A DNA stretch of 64,000 nt, taken from NCBI GenBank assembly GCA_007644065.1, contig VJWN01000029.1, positions 1 to 64,000 on the forward strand, written 5' to 3'. This document shows, piece after piece, positions 35,025 through 47,129 of the stretch. The position numbers and the translations under genes were made by a program. Below the pieces are notes generated by a model. That model searched no databases. It was not told where the DNA came from and was given only the letters and a program-made list of their open reading frames with translations. This DNA comes from Margaritispora aquatica (lineage: Eukaryota; Ascomycota; Leotiomycetes; Helotiales; Discinellaceae). The first letter of the stretch is position 1. Each line of letters opens with the position of its first letter.

Positions 35025-37674
35025 GGAAAGGTCGACAGTAAGGAGGAGGACAGCATGAACCACTGCATTGCATCGTCGGGTCGTGGAGCGAGCATGTTGA
35101 GTTATCCTCGCTCTTCGATCCAATAATGAGTTTTATTGTCACGTGACCGGATCATATGATGCCTCTTCGGGATCCGACGGTCACTATGACACAGCCTTGC
35201 ATAACCGGATGATGATGTCCAAATCCTTCGACCGATCTTTAGGTATGAAGGTATGTCTCTGTACTACTGCATATACTCGGAGGCCTGCCTTCAAGACACC
35301 AGGTCGTCAATCACGTGTCGAGTCCAATGGTGCCTTCCATTGGATGTGGAATTTTCCATGCTGGTCTCGGTCACAGCTGAGAACTGAGGGGTTTGAACTT
35401 GGCTCTCTGCATGATCGTCGGCTTTGAAAGGCATGAGGATGAGCAGCTGAGTCTTGCGGTGAAGCTTCGGCGGGATTCTAATCTGGAGAAGAGTTTTTGC
35501 CTGTGCGCAATTGGAGAACTCCGACTGCAGTACTTTTGCATCGCTCTTGTCTCATGTACGATTGATGATAGAGGATTGATGGTTGCATGTATGTCTTTGT
35601 CACTGAATTTAGCGTTAGCGTTAGCATTTGGTTCTGGGATATACCAATTATGTGCGCCAGTTTTGCCGTTCGAGTTGCGATGGGTTTAGCGGTGGGCTGA
35701 TAGCTACCTATGTATGAGTTGTGTACCATATAGCAATATCAAATATCTATACGCATTGCCTTTGTTCCTACTTGTTCCTGATGTTCAGACCGGAGATGCA
35801 CCCTCTGGCAGCCTGAGGTTGAAGTGTTGGCGAACGCAAAGCAGAGTCTATGTCTCAAATATCACAAATGTCTCAGTTGTCTCAATTATCTCGAATAGGA
35901 ATCAAATTATTGCATTCCTCACTCTCCATCCCGCACCTCTTTTCGTCTCATCATCCTCATCCTTCCTTCTCTTTCACTCATTCCATTCCGTTCCGTTCAG
36001 TATCTCTCACACTGAAAGGCGTGAATTGGGGAACTAGATTTGGACATTGAGAGTTCTGTTTTGATACCAAGCTTCCTTGTCGTTGATCTCCCGTTTGACG
36101 TTTCCCCTTTCCCGCCTTGTAAGTCGGTAGTTGGCGGACGGTAGGAGGGTATGCCTTGCTATGTTGTGCCATTCGGCGTTGACCCCTTGGGGGAGGAGGT
36201 TGGTGTTTTTGCTTTTTCTTGCTGACTTGCTTGCTTACATCTGTATATCAATTCAGGGAAAGACAGGGCAGTGTGATAGCGGGGTGGAACGGTCGGTTGG
36301 CTGTGCCTTGCGATCCTGATCCCACTGATGCGCTATGTGGTGCATCTGATGTGCTATGTGGTGCATCGTGTGCTGAGTGTGGAGGTGGAGATGGTGGCTC
36401 GTTCACATTCAATTAGGTTACGATGCAATTGACGTTGAACCATAAATCAGACGAGTTATATTGTAAGCCACAAAGTGTACATCTGTAGACTTGGAGATAG
36501 CCTGATACTTGCCCATCAGAAGAGTCATTCACTTTGAAGTACATTCAATTTTGAGTCAAAATAAGTTTGCGAAGTAGAGGATTTCCTTTTGTATCGAGGT
36601 AGCCTTGGTAAGTTACTTCTACGTTAGGCTAGATGCTTTCTATCTTAGGTTAGATTCGTCATGTGAATTACAGGTTCCATTGGATCGGATCTTCGAAGTG
36701 TCTTGCGACATTATTCCATAAGATATTAAGATCAGTTTTCATAAAGTTGCATTCCTGGATCATTCAGCAAGCCTGCACAGAATAGAGACGCCGCTGGCTT
36801 GAAAAATTCTCTGTCATAGGAGCAGAGAGAGACACATGTGTCAATGAAATTAGCTCTTGGGGCATGCTTACTTCTTCCCGCTTGGTGGAGTTTTCTTTTT
36901 GTCAACTCTATATGTGAATGCGGATATGAGGAAGTCATCCTTGCGTGTTATCGGATATACAGGTGGGTTCTGATGCTATTGTGGTTGACTGCTGAACCAT
37001 TTTTTTGTCGCAGTTGCCTTTGAGATGCAGAGATGGAATGAGTGAGTATGGCCAACGCATGAGGCCACCGAGGAGTTACAGTACCAAGACGATACTAGTG
37101 AGTCCTACGAGTACCATGTCCGAAGTCACCAGGCTCACACCGCACAGGATTATCTGTCTTAGAATCAAAATACACCTCTCTTAACTATCTTTTTTCGAGA
37201 TGTCTCTTCTAAAATTGACAGATGTCTTGACTATCCGCCTCTTCAGCCATCACGACAACGGTCTAGATGTCTTTCATCCTCCAGAGGCAGCGAATGGGAT
37301 ATCTCGAAACCGCCTCTCCCGTGGGTAGTGGTAAGTGGTGGGAGAAGAGGAAGCGATTTTCTTCACTGCTTGGCGATGAAAATGTGATCTGATGTTATGG
37401 GTGAATCCGAGACCTTTCAGGCTGGTTAGGCAGACTGGACTATCTTCGAACTGCGCCCTGCTTTCTTGCTTTCCTTCTCTTGCATTCCTCTCTTCACTCG
37501 TCCGCAGCGAGGCTACACAGGACTTTGGGATTGGAACTGTCAGTCGTTGGGATTTTATATAACGCTCGGTAAGCACCTTGAATTGTATCCCCATCACACA
37601 CCACATCGAAATCGCAATCTAACATCATAGTAGAGAATCAAAATCGAACATCACCACTCAATTCGACGCTCAAG
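35025..37674. other. Large gap upstream of the subtilase
   Basis: 2.65 kb with no supported gene; the many short frames have no domains. Near 36325-36375 a short direct repeat of TGTGGTGCAT-type sequence occurs. The subtilase promoter must lie at the right end (TATA-like element near 37555). Confidence 0.45.
37554..37562 (+). promoter_or_regulatory. TATA-like element of the subtilase gene
   Basis: TTTATATAA lies about 113 bp upstream of the subtilase ATG and reads as a good TATA box on the plus strand. Confidence 0.4.
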
Positions 37675-39096
37675 ATGCACTTCTCAACTCTCTCCATCGG
37701 CGCGGCTCTCTTGAGCATCGTAGCCGCTGCACCAGCTCCAGTTGCGGGCCCAGTGGAAGTCGTCACGGCTCCAAACGTCAACATCGACCCCCCAACTAAC
37801 CCAGCAGCAGTCGTGGCAGATTCCTACATCATTGAGTATAAGGGCGATGCGAAGGCTGAAGACATCAAGGCCCATCGATCTCTCATCTCTTCCAAGCTCG
37901 GCAAAGCTCCCGAGACTGTCTACTCAATCCCAGGGTACAATGCCGTGCACGTCAAGTGTGACAATGCTGGTCTGGCAAAGATTGGTATCCATTCCTCTGT
38001 GAGTCGTCTCTGAAGCTGTCATGGCGGTGATGATGATCAGTGAACTAACAAACCTAGATCTCCCACATAATCCGTGATCAAACCTTCAGCCTCGAAGTCA
38101 TCACCAATAACACCAACATCATTCCCTCCTCAAATGGTGGTGTAATTGCACAGTACCTCGTCCAACAACCCTCCGCAACCTGGGGTCTTGGCCGCATCTC
38201 ACACTATTACAAAGGTTTCACAAACTACATCTTCGACACAACAGCGTGCCAGAACACCATCGCCTACGTGCTCGACACAGGCGTGAGAACCTCGCACTCC
38301 GAATTCGGTGGTCGTGCCACCTGGGGCGCCAATTTCATTGCCGGCTCTCCCAACACAGACCAACACGGCCATGGAACCCACGTTGCGGGCACAGTTATCG
38401 GTGCAAGTGTCGGTGTGTGCAAGAAAGGGAGCGTAATTGCCGTCAAGGTATTGGATTCAAAGGGCTCGGGAACAATGACCGGTTTGATGAACGGTATGCA
38501 ATGGGGTAAGTCTCTCCCAGTCCCATATATTCCTGGTTGCAATATTCACCAACAAATCTGGTATCAAGAACACCACTAACAATACACCAGCATACAACAA
38601 CGCTGTCAGCAAAGGCGCGCTCAAGCGCTCCGTTCAGCAAATATCCATCGGCGGCGGCTACTACGCACCAATCAACAACTTCGTCAACAGTATCGTTAGC
38701 GCAGGACACACCTGTGTCATCGCAGCCGGAAACAACAACGCCAACACCGCTTTGTACTCTCCTTCCTCTGCCGCCTCAGCCATCACCGTTGGCGCCATAG
38801 ATTCTAACAACAACCGTGCCTGGTTCTCCAACTACGGCGCCGGCGTGGATATCTTCGCTCCCGGTGTGTCCATCTTGAGCAGCTACTTTACCTGCGATAC
38901 TTGCTATTACTACATGGATGGCACCAGCATGGCAACGCCACATGTGAGTGGATTGTCAATGTACTTTATGGCGAAGGATGGCGTCACTACTCCCACTACT
39001 GTCGTCAATCGTTTGATTACCTTGAGTGTGAAGAACTATGTCATCAACGCCTTAAGCAGCCCTAATCGCATCGCGAACAATGGTAATGGGTACTAA
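37675..39096 (+). CDS. Secreted subtilisin-like serine protease (S8A, proteinase K type)
   Basis: Extracellular endopeptidase made as a preproprotein. Three exons (introns 37999-38057 and 38506-38590) give 425 residues. The signal peptide is MHFSTLSIGAALLSIVAAAP. The propeptide (inhibitor I9 type) includes ADSYIIEYKGDAKAEDI and ends before the mature region, which starts around WGLGRISHYY. The full catalytic triad is visible: Asp in IAYVLDTGVRTSHSEF, His in DQHGHGTHVAGTVIG, Ser in MDGTSMATPHVSGLS. The oxyanion Asn sits in VIAAGNNN. Intron 2 falls after NGMQW. The substrate-binding SIGGGYYAP replaces the usual SLGGG, a mild change. The enzyme should be active. Likely roles are nutrient acquisition or host protein degradation. 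Confidence 0.93.
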
Positions 39097-41868
39097 GCTG
39101 GTGGTGTGTGAGATGAAATGCACGAGTGGGTGAGTGAGAAAGTGGAAGGAGAAAATCCCCTTGCCACTGGTGACTGCTGAGTTTTGTGTTGGGTGAGCGA
39201 ATTTGCTATTTTTGCATTTGAATTTGTCAATTTTGACTTGATTATCACGACGATACGACATCGCGAGGGATGGGAGACAAAGTGTTTTGCTTTTGGTCTT
39301 GTTGTTGGGTTGGATTCCTGTTTGGATCTGATGCGGGTGAGGGAGGAAAGAAATATATAGACACTGCCTAAACTCATGCATCCAATTAATGGATTAATTT
39401 GCATCACTTAATCAAGAACCTCGAACATGATGATGTGCTTTCAAGTAAGGGGTAGAAGGGGGAGTTAGAAGCTTGGTCGTTTCATCAATCCTCTTCATGA
39501 TGTGAGTTACGACAACGTATGCTTGTACTTGAGAAGAGTTTTGATCCAAGTGCCCTCTTATTTCGAGATTAGTAGACATCTGCATCTTAATTCATAGATA
39601 TCTGAGTTGATTTTGAGATCCAATGTCGTACAGTCCAACCACGTTAGAGCTAAGCGAGAGTCACGTGTGTCCACCCATCCATTCAGGTCTAATAGTGTGA
39701 TCTCACGACCACACAACTAGCAACTCAAGCACGAACAATAGTAGTCAGAGCGAGCGATGTAACTGAACTCATATTCACCTACCACCAATTGGTCATTGAG
39801 TCCCATGGGAATCTATCCCGATAAAGCGGTTGTGAAATTCTATTTATACCCGGGGACTTCCTCTGCCTTCCTTCGTTCTTGAAGGATGAACGTGAGCGTA
39901 AGCACTATCCACAGAATCCGGAGAGGAAAAATGTGGAGTGGGTAGGACAATGGGGAATCCTCCGGGCTATTATGTCGAGCTAGTTAGTAAGTGTGGTAAT
40001 GTGGGTGTTGATCGATGGGGTGGTGGTAACTGATAAGTAGTTGAGAGAATGACGGATGACTGAAAGGGTTGCTTGGAGGTAGCTCCGTGGAGAGTGGAGC
40101 CTTTGCTGGATGACTGATGTTATTAGTGGGACTTACCATTTTAGCTAGGTTCAAATCTGGGGGACATTTTCTTTGAAGTTTAGTGTCGGTGTCAGTAGAC
40201 CGCAAAATGGCTCAAATGAAATGATTGTGTCACACAAGTCATTCAAGCGAATTGGGAAATGCACATTTTCGTGGACGTGCAATTCCATCTCGTCACTGGT
40301 TTCGGCCTATGGCGAGATTTGTTTCCCTTGTGAATGTAATGTACTCTGGTTGCATTCTTCGTTGGTATGGCTGAAGGCAAGTTGTTCGTTATCAGCTGTG
40401 ATGAAGCGATGTGTGCTATTCAATATTTGATGTCCACAGCATAAGCGTTAGGATTTTTTTTCCAACTGTGTAGGAGTGGTGGGTGAGAATAGACTAGACT
40501 TTGCGCTCGAGACCAAGTGCTCCATGACACGTACACAATCTAGAAGAGTCAATTTTAGAACGATCGATGACAATGCTATATTACTCTCTCTCCACATATG
40601 TATATCCCAGCCAAGTCATCAAAGCTCGCTCGCTTAACAAGTTTTCAACATCACGAATATGATCAAGAGAGCTTCTCCTGCCTCATTCATCGATTACTTC
40701 TACAGCTAAGCCTCCCCCGCAACTCCATCCATCACGCGTCACCAACTTACTCCCCACTCGCGGTATTGCGACATCAAAGTCCCGGCTTTGGGTGCATCTA
40801 GTTGACTCGGCAGTTCTTCCATTGGGTTATTTAGATGGTTGAAGTGATGGAGAGGTGTGATTTGGTGGAAGGCGGCCCGTGGTTGCCATATTGGCATGAT
40901 TTTGCTGTGGTTTTTGTGGTTAGGTGTCGAGTGTCAGGTGAGCTGTGATGGTGCTGAGAACCGGTGCAAACTTGATTTCTGTTTGAGAAGGAATTGTTGT
41001 AGAAGAAGTGAGTGTCTTTATTGAGCAACTTGAGGTCTAGATGCTGATCGAATTTGGGTTCGTGGATGGTGCTGTTAAGTGAAGATATGACTTCCTCCAC
41101 TTATGCTACGAAATTGAATACTGGTAGTTAAATAATGAAAGAGAATTGCCTTTTCCTCACCATATGTCATCATAATAAAGACAATCACTTATATTATCTG
41201 TTATTTGGTAACAAAGAACATTGGTGCGCTTCGGTCAAGTATGTCGGATGTTCGCAAGCCATTTCCTTCCACTGTTAAATGTACTTAAAAATATCACCAC
41301 CTTCCAATCGAAACAACACATAATATTACAACCAACAAATCAGCTCAAATCATCTTCAAAATAATGAATCATGATTCTCTTCTCGTCGTCTTTGCACTTT
41401 TCTTTTCCAGTCACTCATCCCCCCGCCAAGCAGGATAAACACCCCCTACTCTACCCTCGGCAAATCTCAAACACTCTAAATTAAACCCACGAACCAATAT
41501 AAATTAGCCGAGCAGAACAACAATAAACACTCAACACTCACCCTCCCTCTCTACCCCACATTTCGGAGGCATGAAACCGCAGTAGTGGCGCAGATAGAGT
41601 TGCCACGCGCGGTAGTTGGGGACTTTTTGAACTCCCTTCAGGTGCCACGACGTACGGGAGGTGCTCCATGGAGGCTGCGGTTCCGGGTATATCGCTTTTT
41701 GTTCCTTCTTCTTCCACGGGGCTGGCTCGCGGTCGTCGTCGATATGTTACTGGCTTACAGCTAGATTATAGATTGTAAATTGCATTCAGGCATCAAAGTC
41801 GAAAGGTCAGATGGTTAAGACACCGTAAGTGGCTTGGCGGTATGAGATCAGATGAACGGTAGAGGTTG

Positions 41869-41874
41869 GCGGGG
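41869..41874 (+). promoter_or_regulatory. Candidate CreA site (GCGGGG) before the AA9 gene
   Basis: GCGGGG matches the SYGGRG consensus of the carbon catabolite repressor CreA, about 160 bp upstream of the ATG. Six-base matches occur often by chance, so this is suggestive only. Confidence 0.3.
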
Positions 41875-41916
41875 CTAGGTCACAATTGAATAAGAAAGGG
41901 AAAAGAGGAGAGGGAG

Positions 41917-41926
41917 AGTATAAGTA
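41917..41926 (+). promoter_or_regulatory. TATA-like element of the AA9 gene
   Basis: AGTATAAGTA sits about 105 bp upstream of the AA9 start codon, a normal spacing for a fungal TATA box. Confidence 0.35.
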
Positions 41927-42030
41927 CTTGGGCATTGAGAGGGTTTGAGCTTATATCCTTCCTCTCGTTACCACCTTTTTGTTTGCCCTTTACCAGTTTT
42001 CACATTCGCTTCTCCTTCTCGCTACCGGCT

Positions 42031-43028
42031 ATGCGTTCTTCAATCCTCACCTTCGTCTCGGCTCTGGTAGCTACCGTCTCTGCCCATGGGTATGTTGACA
42101 ACATCACCATCGGTGCCACAACATACACTGTAAGTTTTTATCCCATCTCACATACCAAACTTCACCCAATACCCAAATTACCTATCCGAAGAACACCTCA
42201 CTGACAAACACAGGGCTACCAACCATACACCGACCCATACACCTCCCCCCTCCCATCCCGCATCGTCAGACCCGTTCAAGGCAACGGCCCCATCCAAGAC
42301 CTCACACTCATCGACCTCCAGTGTGGCGGCTACACGGCGGGTGGAATCTCAGGCAGCTCGCCTGCTCTTCTGACCGGTGGTCCCATCGCCGCTGGCAGCA
42401 ATGTCTCATTGCGCTGGACCCTGTGGCCTACCTCACACATGGGGCCTGTGTTGACATACATGGCTCGCTGCGCGAATGACAACTGCGCGACTTACACCCC
42501 AGGCACTGCGTACGTTTCTGACCTTCTCCTCCTCTCTTCCCGGATTTTTATCTCTCACTTGAGCAGCAGCATCTCGTGAATACAACAACTAACCAATCAC
42601 AGAGCCGTCTGGTTTAAAATCGCCCACACCGGCCGAACAGGAACCACCAACGTCTGGGGCGCCACCCCGCTCATGACCCCGGGCGGCGTGTACACGTACA
42701 AGATCCCATCCTGCCTCGCAGCTGGCTCGTACATCGTGCGTCACGAGATCATCGCCCTGCACGCCTCGTACGCATATCCCGGTGCGCAATGGTACCCATC
42801 GTGCCATCAGATCAAGATCACCGGCACGGGAACCAGCACCGGGCCCACGACCAAGGTCGCCATTCCAGGCCTGTATGCGGCGACCGACCCAGGAATCACC
42901 TATGATGCTTAGTGAGTCTTCCTTGTGCTGTTGTTTGTTGGGTGGTGGATATTGGAGAGTCGAAACTAATGCTTGACAGTGCTGCAACCACATACACTAT
43001 CCCAGGACCAGCGGTGTTCACCTGCTAG
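42031..43028 (+). CDS. AA9 lytic polysaccharide monooxygenase
   Basis: Copper enzyme that oxidatively cleaves cellulose or related glucans outside the cell. Four exons (introns 42130-42213, 42510-42602 and 42912-42979) give 250 residues. Signal peptide [18 protein letters not shown] is followed by [10 protein letters not shown], so the mature N-terminal residue is the His required for the copper histidine brace. The second copper His is in [16 protein letters not shown], and the axial Tyr region appears as [13 protein letters not shown]. Disulfide Cys are in LIDLQCGG and YPSCHQ. After the catalytic domain only a short tail (ending PGPAVFTC) remains and there is no CBM1 module. It is the second plant-wall enzyme in the window after the pectin lyase. 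Confidence 0.93.
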
Positions 43029-43369
43029 ATTGGATATATTGAGTTGGCGGGGTGGAATGGGGTTGAGTGCTCAAGTGGAGTGGAGAGAGGCAGAGACTTC
43101 GTTGTATATATTCTGACATTCACAACTGTGATGTTCTTTTCGACTCAAAATGCCATGGTATTTGATCTGTGTCAACTTACCTTTAGTTGTCACATGAAGT
43201 TTCCCTTAAAGGACGTAAGCGTGTGAGTAGCTCTATTCTCGCTTGCTGGAATTTGATTCTCTATATGCTTCCAATCACTTTCATTATGCATTACCATTAC
43301 CTGAACCTCCACGTTCACCAAACAAACCAACGCACTACCACCACTCACTCAAATCCACTTCCCTAAGCC
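43029..43369. other. Gap between convergent genes
   Basis: 341 bp holding the 3' ends of the AA9 and PNGase A-like genes. Nothing else seen. Confidence 0.5.
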
Positions 43370-46300
43370 TCACGTCCTAACCACCCCCTTCGAATTAACC
43401 CTCTCAACATCTTCCCTCAACGTCCCATTCACAGCCTCCACCGCCCTAAAATACAACTCCACATCCGGCTCCATGCCCAGTTCCCCCTGGGCGCTCTTCC
43501 CACCAAACCGCACCATCTGCTCCGTACTCCCAACCGAGAAACTCCCATTCCCAGCCCCGCCATCCACCAACAGCCGGCTTGCATTCCCGCTCTGCACACT
43601 CGCGTACGTCGTCCCCGCCAGCGTAAGCACCAACCTCTCGCTCGCAGGCAGCGCGGCGAAGACCTGCAGGCCAGATGGAAACACAGCGACGCCCGTTGCG
43701 TTCATGAATTTCGATCGTGAAAGCTCCGCCGTGAAAGAGATGCTCCCGTTGGGGAACTGCGTCCCTGTTGAGTTCGCGGAGAGCGGGTAGGAATACGATT
43801 TCACCCATTCGGTCGCCGCGCCGCGGACGCTGATGTCGCGTCCGGTGGTGGTGATGGTGTTATTCTGCGTGTTGCCGAAAGCGGAGAGTTCAGCATTATC
43901 TTTATGTGAGAGAAATTGGGTCCATGATAGGCTCAAGGCGCCGTTTTGTGAAGTGATGGTTGAGGAGAGACTAAGGTTGCGCTGCACGGAGATCGTGTAT
44001 TTGAGTGTTTCATTGAAGCCTGTGGTGTTTGTGGTGAGGGATTGCGTGAGTGCGATGCTTGGTGCGGGAGCGGAGAGAGTCGGCGGTGCACCAGTGGTTA
44101 TGGAGGAGGTGTTGGAGTCTGTCCAGATGAAGATCTTGCCGCTGACAAGCCAATTGTTCCCCACGCCTGTACTCAACTTTCCTCCCCCCTTTCCATCATC
44201 GTCGAGACCCACAACTTTTATACCCACTTCATGGCTCCTTCCATCACAAAGCACGCCTAGCCACGGCGAGAGGTCGATCTCCGCCTCTTTCAAATCGAAA
44301 GCGTCGATTCCCACTACGGGGCTCCAGAAAGCGGGTGATACGCCTCCGGTGAATATCACCGGGAAGGGCCACTGCACACCTGCAAGTTGGGAGTCAATGA
44401 GGACTTGAATCTCACGGAAGGGTGAGAAGCCTCCGATGAGACCGCCGGTGCTGTTGAATGTCGCGGTACCGGATTGGAGGGCATTGGACCACCAGAACTC
44501 CTCGGCGACTTGACCAGTTGTGGAGAGTGTTAGAACTGCATAACTGATTAGTATAGTGTTATGTAGAAAGCGAGAATTGAATGAGCAGCTGAAAAGGCAG
44601 GGACCGGAAGGACTTTTAAGTCTCGTGTTGGGAACAGGCTGGCCCTCCGGGATATTTGGAGAAGATGCATGGAGGATGGATGCAAGGTAGCAAACTCACC
44701 AGCACGATTCGCATTGCGCGGAAAAGATGCAATGGTAGTTATCGCAGTAGTATTGTCAGAAAATTGAGACGAAGCAGTGGGAGGAAGCGTAAAAACACTC
44801 GGCATTGAAGCATTTTGACCTCGCTCAAGCGAAAGCGGCAATATCACATCTGCTGGGACGACAGGCATAGGGCCCGTGAAGAATGTAGCCGTTAGAGTTG
44901 TGTTGTATGTGCCAGTTAACTGTTCGTAGAATTAGCAGGGTATTCATGAACATATTTGAGGAAGTGGATGGTGGTTTGTGAGTGGAAAGATGTGGACGTA
45001 CATTCACGTTGGTCTGATTCGGCAAATCGAAAATGATTTTCTGGGGTGATTTCCAGAAATACATTAGACTACAAATGTTAGTGATGAGTACCTCTATAAA
45101 AAGTGACATATCAAAATCGTGATGGTAGTGCTTACTGTGACATATCCTTCACATACGTCCACACCACGCCATTACGTCTTGGTTCCGCAGTCGAGGTACG
45201 GAAGACTTCTGTGTCGTCGAGATACCTGTATGGGTGATCAGTAAGCTATGCTGCAATTCCGACCCTAATCCAATCCAACTCCACATCCAAATTCGTATCC
45301 AAATAGAGGAAAATCTTATACAGTCCACTGGACATGAATACAAGCCAAAAGAGACTCAGACACGAAGTCTCGTCCATGAGCCTAGAAGGACTGTGAAAGG
45401 GACAGAGAACAGAAAGAGAAAGAGAGGACGAACATTATCGCCAACCGATCAAACTGTATCCCCTTCGACGCAACCGTAAAGTTCATCATCACCGTATTTG
45501 CACTGCCCACACAAGAAGGGGGCGTGTAGTTCCCTACTCCAAGATTAGCACCCACCATCCTCCATATGATCGACAAATTTCCCCCCTTCTTGCGCAGCTC
45601 ACGACAATCTAATTCTCATCTCCAACTGCTCTCTCCCTGATACAACCATACCCGCTCCATCATATTCACCTCCCGGAAACACCGTATGAAAAACCCAACA
45701 CACAAAACCACACAAACAAAGCAAAGAAAAATACTCACCGACAAACGCCCCTCCAAAACTATCCTTAAACACAAACTCCATCAACACAACACTACAACTC
45801 GCGTCACCAAGGCCATCCACCCCTCCTTGCCCCAAAGCCGTCGAATTCATCAGCCCGCCATCACTCAGCACCACGCCCTGTGGACCCAGAAGTGGAGGAT
45901 CGAGCTGGATGACTTGCGTTATTGTTGTTGGCGTTGATGAGGGTGCGGATATGGATGAGGATGTGGACGAGGATGTGGAGGAGGATGTGGTCGAGGTCGA
46001 GGTTGAGGATGTTGCACTGGTGCTGGTTATGCTGGTGGTGCTGGTGCTGCTGCTGGTAGTGCTAGTGGTAGTGATCGACATCCTCTCTATGCCAGTCGAT
46101 GACGAGCTTGCATCCAAGGTCAAGCTAGAAGCAGTGGCGGTGATTGAAATCTCAATCCCAGACGAGAGGAACGACGCCTCCGCGGCGTCACGAGCCTTCA
46201 GATCCTGAACCTGAATCTCAGAGATCGAGGAGGATGAGGATGAGTATGGGTTTGCCAACAAGGCGGTGCGCTCCTCACTGTGCGTTCCTTCAGAGCAAGC

Positions 46301-46453
46301 ATCGCCAACGAGAACAGCGAGACACACGAAGCTGGAAATGCTCAGAATCATCATCAGCAGCGACCTGGAGACCTTCAAGATCTCCCTTTGATCCCGACTC
46401 GAGTGCCTTGCTAAGTGACTGTCAACAGCCGCGGTTGATCTCGTCATTGTCAT
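43370..46453 (-). CDS. Membrane-anchored PNGase A-like amidase
   Basis: Peptide-N4-(N-acetyl-beta-glucosaminyl)asparagine amidase A releases N-glycans from glycopeptides. Six exons are inferred, with introns at 45534-45738, 45226-45433, 45069-45135, 44920-45001 and 44536-44699, giving 785 residues. Start: the first true ATG of the frame is at 46453 (MTMTRSTAAV). A single membrane segment at about residues 31-50 (SLLMMILSISSFVCLAVLVG) makes a type II protein with the enzyme outside the cytosol. A Ser/Thr-only stretch of about 50 residues forms a stalk. Family motifs: FVGNYTPPSC across intron 1, IQFDRLAIMYLDDTEVFRTS across intron 2, VVWTYVKDMS, FWKSPQKIIFDLPN, EEFWWSNALQSG and WPFPVIFTGGVSPAFW. 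The first two introns (about 205 nt) are long for this window. Its upstream neighbour is OST1. Confidence 0.85.
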
Positions 46454-47129
46454 GGCATTCCTACTTTCAATTCTCAATGCTCAACTCTCACTCAATTCTT
46501 ACTCAACTCTCAGTTCTGACTTCCAATTCTCACTTAATTGCCAATGAGAAAAGCTCAAGAAATGTCTCAGTAAAGCATACTTGACAGGTAGCAGAAATAT
46601 TCATTCAAACCAAACATCCAAACACCCAAACCAACCCCCACACCTCTGTCCTCCTCAGTTTCAAAGCCCACGCCGTTTGAAGCCGCCATTGTTTCCAAGC
46701 ACTTTTTTCTGACATGGCAGCAGCAGTGCTCGGTGCCACGAATGTCGTTGAATTTGTTTTCTCGCTGTTTGATTCGAACGTCGAGATGTTTCGTTTCATC
46801 TGATGTTCAGAGACAGATGTATATCTAGGTAAGGTAAGATAGGGCGGGAGCAACCACATTCTGCACACGGATGTGAAATGCGTCCGAAACCACTGCACGG
46901 GGCATCCAGAACGGTTCACGCAATTGAGAAAGGAACGGAAGACAAAGAAAAGTAACGCAATTCAAGTACCATAATTCGACTTCCACTTGAAGAACGAATG
47001 CAGAACGAAACAGACAGAACACAGCGAGACGAAATGATTCAGCAAAAGCGAAAAATTGACCAGCAGAAAACCAACTTTTGTATTCTACATAAATTTACAA
47101 ATCCCTCCCAATTTTACTTATTTATTCCT
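46454..47129. other. Gap between PNGase A-like gene and OST1
   Basis: 676 bp, containing the promoter of the PNGase A-like gene and the OST1 3' end. A TAGGTAAGGTA motif lies near 46826-46837. No gene seen. Confidence 0.5.

Larger units (their letters stand above)
39097..42030. other. Large gap upstream of the AA9 gene
   Basis: 2.9 kb without a supported gene. No RNA gene or long repeat was recognised. The right end carries a candidate CreA site and a TATA-like element of the AA9 gene. Confidence 0.45.

Noticed and set aside
45909..46208. Plus-strand acidic/Val-rich frame
   Set aside because: Antisense shadow of the Ser/Thr stalk of the PNGase A-like gene.
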